Positions 18,339 through 25,967 of a stretch of 64,000 bases of DNA are shown here, piece after piece. A program made the translations under genes and the position numbers. Origin of the DNA: JADFGZ01 sp965222345. GTDB lineage: Bacteria; Acidobacteriota; Terriglobia; 2-12-FULL-54-10. The notes under the pieces were generated by a model. The model had not been told where the DNA came from. It saw only the letters and a program-made list of their open reading frames with translations, and searched no databases. Within the stretch, counting starts at the first letter, position 1; each line of letters starts with the position of its first letter. Where the stretch lies: contig CBDCTS010000007.1 of the NCBI GenBank assembly GCA_965222345.1, forward strand, positions 1,674,001-1,738,000, read 5' to 3'.

Positions 18339-20243
18339 TTACGTGGGTTTAGCGTACCCGGCTTTCTTCAATGTATCTGTGATCTCGCCTAGAACAGCCG
18401 GGTCCTCAATGGTGGCGGGCATAGTGTATTGCTCGCTATTGGCGATCTTCTGTATTGTTCCGCGCAGGATTTTTCCGGAACGGGTTTTGGGAAGCCGCTC
18501 GACAATGGTTGCAATCTTGAAAGCGGCGACGGGACCGATCTTCGTCCGCACCAGATGCACCGCCTCTTGGATGATCTCGCTTTGATCCCGGTGTACCCCG
18601 GCCTTCAGCACCAGGAAGCCGAGCGGAATCTGACCCTTGATCTCATCATTCACGCCGACCACGGCACACTCGGCCACGTCCGGATGCGCCGCCAGGACTT
18701 CTTCCATTCCGCCCGTGGATAAGCGGTGTCCCGCCACGTTGATGATGTCGTCGGTTCGTGACATCACATACACGTATCCATCCTCATCTATGTATCCCGC
18801 GTCGGCCGTCTTGTAGTAACCGGGATATTCGGAAAGGTAGGATTCCACGAAGCGTTCATCCGCATTCCACAGGGTCGGAAACGTTCCCGGCGGCAACGGC
18901 AACTTGATGACCAGGGCCCCGACCTCGCCGCGTTTCACTTCCTGGTTTTGCGCGTTCAAAACGCTCACGTCCATGCCGGGCACTGGTTTGGTGGGAGAGC
19001 CGTGCTTGACCGGCAGTTGCTCGATGCCGGAGCAGTTGGCGCAGATTGACCAGCCGGTTTCGGTCTGCCACCAGTGGTCGATGACCGGCACCTTGAGGTG
19101 GCTTTCCGCCCATTGCAGGGTGTCGGGGTCGGCGCGCTCTCCCGCCAGGAACAATGTCTTGAAACCGGAGAGGTCATAGTTCTTCAGGAGCTTGCCGTTG
19201 GGATCTTCCTTTCTGATAGCGCGCAAGGCGGTGGGAGCCACAAACAGCACTTTTACATTGTGCTGCGAGATGACACGCCAGAATGCTCCGGCGTCCGGTG
19301 TCCCGACTGGCTTGCCCTCGTAGAGGATCGCCGTGTTTCCGTGGAACAACGGCCCGTAGACGATGTAAGAATGGCCAACCACCCAGCCGATGTCGGAAGC
19401 CGCCCAGTACACGTCGCCGGGATCGACGCCATAAATGTTCTTCATGGTCCACTTCAAGGCCACGATGTGGCCTCCATTGTCTCGCACCACACCTTTCGGC
19501 TGCCCGGTCGTCCCGGACGTATACAGAATATAAAGAGGAGCAGTCGCCTCGACCGGCACGCAGTCGTGCGGCTTTGCCGCCTGCATCTCTTCTTCCCAGT
19601 CCAAGTCGCGCCCCGCGATCATTTCGGCAGGCTTCATAGGGCGCTGCAGGATGATGCATTTTTCCGGCTTGTATTTGGCGAGCTGAATCGCTTCATCGAG
19701 CAGCGGCTTGTAAGGAATGATCCGGCTGACTTCGATGCCGCAGGAAGCGGAAACGATAACCTTCGGTTTGGCATCATCAATGCGCACCGCCAGCTCGTTG
19801 GCGGCAAAACCGCCGAACACCACGGAATGCACCGCGCCCAGGCGCGCACAGGCAAGCATCGCCACAGCCGCCTGAGGAATCATAGGCATGTAAATGATGA
19901 CCCGGTCGCCTTTACCCACGCCCAGTCCGGCGAGGGCGCCGGCAAAAGTGGCCACCTCGTCGCGCAGCTCGCGGTAAGTGAACGTCTGGATTTTTCCGGT
20001 GACGGCACTGTCGTAGATCAGCGCGGGCTGATCAGCCCGGCCGTTTTCAACATGCAGGTCGAGGGCGTTGTAGCACGTGTTCACCATGCCGCCGGTGAAC
20101 CAGCGATAAAATGGCTTGTTGCTGTCGTCAAGGACCTTGTCCCACTTCTTGTGCCAATGGACGGCCTCTGCCGCTTCGCCCCAGAAACCTTCCGGATCTC
20201 TTATGGAGCGATCGAATGCGGCCTGAAAAGCTCCTCTGCTCAT
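18339..20243 (-). CDS. Short-chain acyl-CoA synthetase, propionate--CoA ligase (PrpE/ACSS3) type
   Basis: 634 residues of the ANL superfamily, activating a short carboxylate with ATP and CoA in the cytoplasm. The P-loop is YTSGTTGQPKGVV around residue 245. WWQTETGW, the hinge region MSRTDDIINVAGHRLSTGG and the catalytic lysine in KTRSGKILRG near residue 592 are all intact. RDNGGHIVALKWTMKNIYGV and the GEGKPVGTPDAGAFWRVI-like block (YEGKPVGTPDAG) are more like PrpE/ACSS3 than acetate-specific Acs. It lies between the two receptor-amidohydrolase groups, so it may activate an acid released from their substrate. Exact chain-length preference is not readable from sequence. Confidence 0.88.
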   Translation of the reverse strand: MSRGAFQAAFDRSIRDPEGFWGEAAEAVHWHKKWDKVLDDSNKPFYRWFTGGMVNTCYNALDLHVENGRADQPALIYDSAVTGKIQTFTYRELRDEVATFAGALAGLGVGKGDRVIIYMPMIPQAAVAMLACARLGAVHSVVFGGFAANELAVRIDDAKPKVIVSASCGIEVSRIIPYKPLLDEAIQLAKYKPEKCIILQRPMKPAEMIAGRDLDWEEEMQAAKPHDCVPVEATAPLYILYTSGTTGQPKGVVRDNGGHIVALKWTMKNIYGVDPGDVYWAASDIGWVVGHSYIVYGPLFHGNTAILYEGKPVGTPDAGAFWRVISQHNVKVLFVAPTALRAIRKEDPNGKLLKNYDLSGFKTLFLAGERADPDTLQWAESHLKVPVIDHWWQTETGWSICANCSGIEQLPVKHGSPTKPVPGMDVSVLNAQNQEVKRGEVGALVIKLPLPPGTFPTLWNADERFVESYLSEYPGYYKTADAGYIDEDGYVYVMSRTDDIINVAGHRLSTGGMEEVLAAHPDVAECAVVGVNDEIKGQIPLGFLVLKAGVHRDQSEIIQEAVHLVRTKIGPVAAFKIATIVERLPKTRSGKILRGTIQKIANSEQYTMPATIEDPAVLGEITDTLKKAGYAKPT

Positions 20244-20562
20244 GCTCCTCCCATGACGGACTTGCTAAACACGTCGCCTAGTCCGGTAACACCGCGGGTA
20301 AGGCGTCGATGGCGCAAACCGCTGAATCTTCCAGTTTGTGAATCATAGCAACGTTTCAGTGGCTCAGCGAGGCTAACCCGCCATGCCTAGCGCTGAAAGC
20401 ACGCTAGGCGTTCGAGATCGCAGGTGAAGTCTCGCTACACTCCGGCTGGATTTCCCACCTCACAGAAAACACCAGCAGGAAAGAAGAAGATTCACTATAT
20501 ATTATGTAGTCCTCTATAGGAAGGGGTCTTGCTTGCTGCGAAAAACCACCTGTGCCCTCTTC

Positions 20563-20578
20563 CTTATCATTATCATTA
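20563..20578 (-). promoter_or_regulatory. Partial Fur-box-like sequence
   Basis: The reverse strand reads AATGATAATGATAA, equal to the first 11 bases of the classic Fur consensus, but the second inverted half is missing. It could mark iron control of the flanking genes or be chance; confidence is low. Confidence 0.25.
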
Positions 20579-20960
20579 ACTATTTCACAGTGAAAATTAG
20601 ATCACCAAACCTTGCCACCATTGCGAGACTAAGCCGACTGGGAAACCTTAGCAGGCGCTTGGTCAGGAATTTGTCCCTTAGGGTTCGTGTTACTGCCTTC
20701 TTGCCGAAGCCCTTGCCAGTTGCCTGCCATACTCGGAGGGGGTGAAGGCAAAAATCTTTTGGAGAGCTTAGAAACTGCGTGTATGATTTCATCCGAGGCG
20801 GAAATTGAAATTAGAAAATTCTGCTTGCAACTGCACAGGAGACTATAGCGTGGGCAAGTGTTGTTTAGCAGGATGTTGAAGAACCCCAGAAAACCGCTCC
20901 CTGATGGTCGCGGCTCGGAATGGAAGGATTGATATTTCAGCACCCACCAAGCCACCCGCG

Positions 20961-20990
20961 TTGACAAGCGGTTCATGAGACCATTTTATT
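20961..20990 (+). promoter_or_regulatory. Promoter candidate for amidohydrolase C
   Basis: TTGACA at 20961-20966, an 18-base spacer and TTTATT at 20985-20990, 66 bp before the start codon. The -35 is perfect and the -10 matches four of six bases. Confidence 0.5.
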
Positions 20991-21055
20991 CAACAAGCTA
21001 TTGAGTCTCCATACTATATCGCACGATAAAGATCTGAAAGGGGAGGAAAAAACTA

Positions 21056-22984
21056 ATGAAAAGAATCACTTCTTCGAGCTGCGCGATTTTGCTGGCCCTG
21101 GTTTTTCTTGTGATGCCGGGGAGGGCGCAAGCGCAAAGCGCAGACGATTTGATGAGGAAGCTGGAACAACTCCAGGCTTATCCGGAGTTGATCGTCGTCA
21201 ACGGCAATATCTCCACTATGGATGAACGGCTGAGCGAGTTCGAGGCCATGGCGGTGAAGAACAACCGGATTCTGGCGCTCGGAACCAATGACGAGATCCG
21301 GTTTCTGGCCGGTCCCAACACGGAGGTGTTGGATGCGAAAGGGCGGAGAGTGTTGCCGGGTCTGATCGATGGTCACACTCATCCACACCTCTGGGCCGTG
21401 GAGCACTGGATGGGATCCGAAGGGGACTTCGCAGCCAAGCAGTACAACGACCCCCAACTGCAGATTTTCTACGCCAAGGGGAATGACCAAGCCACGGTGC
21501 TGCGGGAACTGGAACGGATTGTTCGGGAGAGAGTTGCGGTATTGGGTCCCGGCAAGTGGATTTGGGCTTCTGTGTTCGGCGGCAACAGCCTGGTCGAATC
21601 GAGAAAGATTGTCTACTCCCTTTTCCCGCAAGGCGCTGCCGCGGGAGGAGGAGGAACCTCCGCGCCACTGACCCGGGAATTCTTGGATACGCTGGCACCG
21701 GACAATCCCCTCATGGTGATGGTTGGAGAAGCCATTGGGCCTGGCGCCAACAACACCAAAGCCAAAGAGGAGATGGAAAGGATTCTGGGTGTCGAAAGGG
21801 TAGGGTTGTACGCGCGGACCGCGGTAACTTACGACATTCTTTTCAAAGGGCGAACCGAGGAGAAGATGGATTTCCTCAAGCGGGAGCTATTGGAATGTGT
21901 GGTGGCCCAGGGAATTACCACTTTTGGGAACCATTACTACGGTTCTCCCTCCATCATGGAGACCTACAATTTGCTCTACCAGCGGGGTGAGTTGCCCGTC
22001 CGGTGGGCTTGGTACATGGGCGGCGGCGGCCAGGGTTGGAGCAGCGATTACGACCTCAGTCTCACGTATCGTAATTTGGGAAACTTCCAAAAAATTGGAA
22101 ACGACTACATTTGGAACGCCGGGGTGGCCGATGAAGGTTGGGAATGGGGACCTCAGGGTGAAGGCGGTATTGGGACCTGCACCGCTGCCGAGCCGAACCC
22201 CGCTAACCCGGTCGAACTGTTCATGTCCTGTTCGGATCCAAAGGCTAGTTACGAGCAATATGGCGGCTACCGGAATGTGAAGGCGGCTCTGGAAGCCGGA
22301 CTGCGGATTGGATATCTGCACGTCTACAGCGATGGATCGATGGATGCTTTGTTTCATCTGATTGAGCAGTCGATCGCCGAAGGCAAGGTGACCTTGGAAC
22401 AAGTTCGGGCTGCCCGGATCAGTACGGAGCACAATCCGATGCTTCGCCCCGATCAAGCCGAAAAGATGGCCATGTATGGGATCATGCCCGGTTTCAATGG
22501 CTACCAGGTTCAAGGCGACATCAAGGGCGGAGCTTTCCTGAAAGTCTACGGCGAGCAGTATATGCCCTGGATTGCCCCCGTGAAGACTATGGCGGACGCC
22601 GGAGTGAAGGTGGTGTTCAATACCGACGCGCACATAAACAAAGTTCTTCCTGAGTCGAAGGACATGGACTATCCGCCTCAATGGGATGGCAACATTTGGG
22701 GATTCATGGAATTCTTTGCCAGCCGCAGGATGCCTCATGATGGGATTACTTACAACCAGAGCGAGGCGTTGGATAAAGTGACGCTAATGAAAGCGGCTAC
22801 TATCTGGGGAGCCGAGCAGGCCATGAACGAGGAAAATATCGGCTCGCTGGAGTTGGGGAAGCTGGCCGACTTTATCGTGATTGATAAGGACTATTTTGCA
22901 ATTCCTGCAGACCAGATCGGAACTATCAAGACTCTGTTGACCGCTGTGGGCGGAAAGGTCGTGTTTCAAGCCCCCGGCTATTAG
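21056..22984 (+). CDS. Secreted amidohydrolase (YtcJ type), paralogue C with canonical metal motif
   Basis: 642 residues with a Sec signal peptide (ILLALVFLVMPGRAQAQS); GGGGAGGA lies nine bases before the ATG. Unlike the other ten copies it has the textbook DGHTH motif (LIDGHTHPHLW). It also has LHVYSDGSMD, RISTEHNPMLRPDQ and VVFNTDAHINK for later metal and acid positions. The C-terminus is short (VVFQAPGY) without the array tail. One cysteine pair (GTCTA and MSCSD) is kept. It is the most diverged copy and may keep the ancestral activity or a different specificity. The neighbours are a secreted esterase and an exported VOC protein in the same direction. Confidence 0.85.
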   Translation: MKRITSSSCAILLALVFLVMPGRAQAQSADDLMRKLEQLQAYPELIVVNGNISTMDERLSEFEAMAVKNNRILALGTNDEIRFLAGPNTEVLDAKGRRVLPGLIDGHTHPHLWAVEHWMGSEGDFAAKQYNDPQLQIFYAKGNDQATVLRELERIVRERVAVLGPGKWIWASVFGGNSLVESRKIVYSLFPQGAAAGGGGTSAPLTREFLDTLAPDNPLMVMVGEAIGPGANNTKAKEEMERILGVERVGLYARTAVTYDILFKGRTEEKMDFLKRELLECVVAQGITTFGNHYYGSPSIMETYNLLYQRGELPVRWAWYMGGGGQGWSSDYDLSLTYRNLGNFQKIGNDYIWNAGVADEGWEWGPQGEGGIGTCTAAEPNPANPVELFMSCSDPKASYEQYGGYRNVKAALEAGLRIGYLHVYSDGSMDALFHLIEQSIAEGKVTLEQVRAARISTEHNPMLRPDQAEKMAMYGIMPGFNGYQVQGDIKGGAFLKVYGEQYMPWIAPVKTMADAGVKVVFNTDAHINKVLPESKDMDYPPQWDGNIWGFMEFFASRRMPHDGITYNQSEALDKVTLMKAATIWGAEQAMNEENIGSLELGKLADFIVIDKDYFAIPADQIGTIKTLLTAVGGKVVFQAPGY

Positions 22985-23135
22985 ATGCTGGATGGGCTCC
23001 TGGATAGAGGTGCCGATTCTCAACCAGTAGCCGTTGCAGATACTGCGTATCGCGCGTGCCGGTCTTCTGCTTCCGCGTGAGCGGTGCGCGTATCGCTAAG
23101 GCGCGGCTTGCCCAAAACGAAAGGAGGATTTTAGC

Positions 23136-24989
23136 ATGAGGCAGCCGAGGAAGGAACTCCTGCAAGCACTCGCCATTGTAGTTGCAAGCGCTTTCTGGAG
23201 TCTGGCAGCAGCGCAAGACCTTCCAACTCAGTTCTCGATGAGGGTTGTTCGGGATGTTCCGTACTTCAGGGGTCCGGCGGCCAATCCGAAATTTCACTCC
23301 CTGGATATATATTTACCGGAGGGAAAATCCGGCGTCCCTCTGATGTTTTTTGTGCACGGGGGCGGATGGAGAGCCGGAGACAAGTCCCCGGAGAGGCTGG
23401 GGAAGTTTATCGATCTCTTCCTCCGTCATGGGATGGCGGTTGCCTCTGTGAACTATCGGCTCTCGCCAGCCGTTAAGCACCCGGCGCACATCCAGGACGT
23501 GGCGCGTGCCTTTGCCTGGATGCATAACAACGCCGCTCAATACAATGTGGACGCCGGCAACATCTTTGTCTCGGGACACTCGGCGGGGGGCCACCTGGTG
23601 GCCCTGTTGGCGCTCGACCCGAAGTATCTCAAAAAAGAAGGTCTGTCTCCGGAAGCAATCAAAGGAGTGGTTTCGAGCAGCGGCGTGTACGACTTGGCGG
23701 ATTTCTACGAGCCTGGTGTCGTTCCGAGCCGGATGGAGCAGGGTTTTGGGACCGAACAGGAGATACTCCGGGATGCTTCGCCATCTTTGAAAGTGGGCGC
23801 GGCTGGCCCTGCTACGCCTCCGTTCCTGATCACCTACACCGACAGCGATTTATTTGGTCTGGCCGAGCATGCCAAGACGTTCTTTTCGCTGTTTCTGCAC
23901 AACAACCTTCCCGCTCAGTTGGTGAAAATCCCTTTGCGCGACCATTTCAACGTCATCTCCGAAATCGGGAACCAAGTGGTTATGAGGGACATCAACGGCA
24001 GGCCGATTGTCCCGGTGGAAGATTTGCTGGGGCCGGCGCTGGTGCGCTTTGTGAATACAGTGCAGGACGGCTCGTTCGCGAGCAGCTTCCATGCGGTGTG
24101 GCCCCAGGGTGGGCCTCGGGCAGTGCCCAAGATGTCTGCCCCTGCGATGAAGGTCGTCCGGGATGTTCAGTATTACGACGGGCTGGGAGCTGACCCGAAA
24201 CTCCATGCCTTGGACCTGTATCTGCCGGAAGGGAAGACGGACGTCCCCGTCCTTTTCTTTGTGCACGGGGGCCGCTGGAGAGTCGGGGACAAAGGCAATC
24301 CCGAGACCTTGATCAACCTGTTCGGTCGGCTGGGATGGGGGATCGTGTCCACCAATTACAGGCTCTCCCCGGCGGTGAAGCACCCGGCCCACATTCAGGA
24401 TGTAGCTCGCGCCTTTGCATGGGTCTATAGAAACGCTTCCCGCTACAGCATCGACCGCGATCGGATGGTCATCACCGGCAGCTCAGCCGGCGGCCACTTG
24501 GTGGCATTGTTGGGGTTGGATACGAAGTACTTGGAACAGGAAGGGGTGCCGCCGGGCGCCGTCAAGGGGGTAATCCCAACCAGCGGAATCTATGATCTCG
24601 CGGCCTGGCCCGAGCCGGGACAGGTGCCGACCGGCAGAGAGCAAGGCTTTGGCACGGACCGGGAAACACTGACGGAAGCCTCGCCCATCCGCTATTTGAG
24701 GGCGGACGCTCCGCCGTTCCTGATCACTTATACCGACCATGACCTCTATCTTCTTCCAGAACAGGCCCACCGGTTCTATGGCGAGTTTATAAAGCGGGGT
24801 TTGCAGGCCCGTCTGGTCGAGATCATGGACCGCGCGCATTGCTGTCCCATCGGCTACATGGAGGGCATCGGTCAACCCTCCATTGGGCTTGTCGAAGACA
24901 TACTGGCGGTGGAGTTGGTTAGCTTTGCTGCGGAGGTGGTGGGTCCTACGAGAGAGATGGATAGGATAGTGGCCTCGAGGGAAAAATGA
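23136..24989 (+). CDS. Secreted two-domain alpha/beta-hydrolase (tandem esterase)
   Basis: 617 residues with a signal peptide (LLQALAIVVASAFWSLAAAQ) and two homologous alpha/beta-hydrolase domains. Domain 1 (about 40-310) has the oxyanion motif HGGGW, the nucleophile GHSAGG, the acid in TYTDSDL and the His in LRDHFN. Domain 2 (about 330-610) has HGGRW, GSSAGG, TYTDHDL and DRAHCC. Both share NYRLSPAVKHPAHIQDVARA exactly, so the gene arose by internal duplication. The fold resembles the BD-FAE/HSL esterase group. Both catalytic triads look complete. Its place beside secreted amidohydrolases suggests ester cleavage of the same substrate or its breakdown products. Confidence 0.87.
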   Translation: MRQPRKELLQALAIVVASAFWSLAAAQDLPTQFSMRVVRDVPYFRGPAANPKFHSLDIYLPEGKSGVPLMFFVHGGGWRAGDKSPERLGKFIDLFLRHGMAVASVNYRLSPAVKHPAHIQDVARAFAWMHNNAAQYNVDAGNIFVSGHSAGGHLVALLALDPKYLKKEGLSPEAIKGVVSSSGVYDLADFYEPGVVPSRMEQGFGTEQEILRDASPSLKVGAAGPATPPFLITYTDSDLFGLAEHAKTFFSLFLHNNLPAQLVKIPLRDHFNVISEIGNQVVMRDINGRPIVPVEDLLGPALVRFVNTVQDGSFASSFHAVWPQGGPRAVPKMSAPAMKVVRDVQYYDGLGADPKLHALDLYLPEGKTDVPVLFFVHGGRWRVGDKGNPETLINLFGRLGWGIVSTNYRLSPAVKHPAHIQDVARAFAWVYRNASRYSIDRDRMVITGSSAGGHLVALLGLDTKYLEQEGVPPGAVKGVIPTSGIYDLAAWPEPGQVPTGREQGFGTDRETLTEASPIRYLRADAPPFLITYTDHDLYLLPEQAHRFYGEFIKRGLQARLVEIMDRAHCCPIGYMEGIGQPSIGLVEDILAVELVSFAAEVVGPTREMDRIVASREK

Positions 24990-25184
24990 GACTTGGCATT
25001 GTTGTCTTCGGGAAGGCCGCGAAGGATCATTGACACCTTTCTCAGCGTTGGCATTTTCCACAAGTAGCCGCTCAACTGCTAGGTGGTTTCCGCCTGTGTA
25101 AAGAGGATGCTTTCACAGATGGCCGAGGGGAATCACGTAGCGGTTTCCCCGGCTAACAGAATTTCAAACAAGGAGGTAAACAGC

Positions 25185-25607
25185 ATGTTCGTTCGATCAG
25201 CACTTCTGGCAGGTTTTCTGATTCCGATGCTGGCAACCGTTGCCAGTCCTCAAACTGGCTCGACTCAACTGAAGGTGCGGCACATTCACATTTGGGTGAA
25301 AGACGTGGACCGAACCACAGCTTTCTACCGCGACAAACTGGGCCTCAAGGTAACCTCCGAAAGGGCAGGAGAGAGTGTGGAATTCGAAGGAGGCAGTCTA
25401 TGGTTCGGGAAAGCCAGATCTTCCGAACCCATCCATACCAACTCGATCACTATCGGGATTCACGCGGATTCTGTCGACGCCGCTTACCAGACGATGAAAC
25501 AGCGGGGTGTGAACATTTCCCACCCCCCCGAAGAACATCCCTGGGGATGGGCATTTTCCTTTCAGGACCCCGACGGGTATGAGGTAGAGATTGAGGGAGA
25601 AAAATAA
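25185..25607 (+). CDS. Exported VOC-superfamily (glyoxalase/dioxygenase-like) protein
   Basis: 140 residues from the ATG at 25185, which follows AAGGAGGT at a good distance. The frame is open from 25083, but that extension would bury the signal peptide (ALLAGFLIPMLATVASPQ). A single VOC domain follows: HIHIWVKDVDRTTAFYRDKL, LGLKVTSER, a middle ITIGIHADSVDAAYQ half and FSFQDPDGYEVEIEGEK at the end. The metal-ligand His and final Glu of the fold are present. VOC proteins are usually cytoplasmic, so an exported one is unusual. The function (lyase, isomerase, dioxygenase or binding) is not readable. Confidence 0.8.
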   Translation: MFVRSALLAGFLIPMLATVASPQTGSTQLKVRHIHIWVKDVDRTTAFYRDKLGLKVTSERAGESVEFEGGSLWFGKARSSEPIHTNSITIGIHADSVDAAYQTMKQRGVNISHPPEEHPWGWAFSFQDPDGYEVEIEGEK

Positions 25608-25930
25608 CCGGAGAACAGGAACTTCTGCGGCTTTCTGCACCTTCTCCCAATATGTGCGAGAAGGCGCCGCAACCCCGCCGTCCCCGCCCGGCCCCCAGGG
25701 GTGGGGTGTAGAAGTAGCTGATCACGAGAAGATGGCGAATGTCGAAATTCGAAAGGCTTCGGTCCTGAGTTCGTAACAACTCATACTGGGAAGCGTCCAT
25801 TGCTGGCGAGGTGGAATAAGAGTCATCCACTGGCCGTTGGTCCTTCCACCGACAGGATCGTAACTTGATGACGATAAAGGAATTGATGGAGCTGTCTAAC
25901 CTCGCTCGGAGATATGGGGAAGCGGCAGCC

Positions 25931-25952
25931 ATGAAACGAAAATTCGTTTCAT
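25931..25952. promoter_or_regulatory. Palindrome upstream of TonB receptor 2, now cut off by an IS
   Basis: ATGAAACGAA-AA-TTCGTTTCAT is a perfect inverted repeat with 10-bp arms. Without the IS it would lie about 35 bp upstream of the receptor 2 promoter candidate, a fitting place for an activator site. The regulator is unknown. Confidence 0.45.
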
Positions 25953-25967
25953 GAGAATTTGACCAGT
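25952..25967 (+). repeat. Target-site duplication, left copy (16 bp)
   Basis: TGAGAATTTGACCAGT directly precedes IS copy 2 and is repeated exactly at 27384-27399 after it. Two further bases (CA) could be counted either way. Confidence 0.9.

Larger units (their letters stand above)
20244..21055. other. Long divergent intergenic region
   Basis: 812 bp between the leftward CoA ligase and the rightward amidohydrolase C. No plausible gene; short frames here have no protein-like composition. It must contain both promoters. Seen in it are a promoter candidate at 20961-20990, a GATAATGATAA sequence (reverse strand, 20563-20578) and an AT-rich TATATATTATG block near 20495-20505. Confidence 0.6.
25608..25967. 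other. Intergenic region before IS copy 2
   Basis: 360 bp without a firm gene. A 28-codon frame (25868-25954, MTIKELMELSNLARRYGEAA to FVS) has amphipathic, protein-like composition but only a distant AGGA, and it ends inside the IS target site. A palindrome lies at 25931-25952. Confidence 0.5.

Noticed and set aside
19074..20348. A 424-codon frame antisense to the CoA ligase, and similar long frames opposite the amidohydrolases
   Set aside because: The sense genes have intact catalytic motifs; the antisense products repeat the same meaningless pattern in every paralogue, as expected for shadows of conserved genes.
20533..20745. A small membrane protein (LFLIIIINYF) in the divergent spacer
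   Set aside because: Its hydrophobic run comes from the TTATCATTATCATT repeat; there is no ribosome site and the rest is Arg-rich and unlike a protein.
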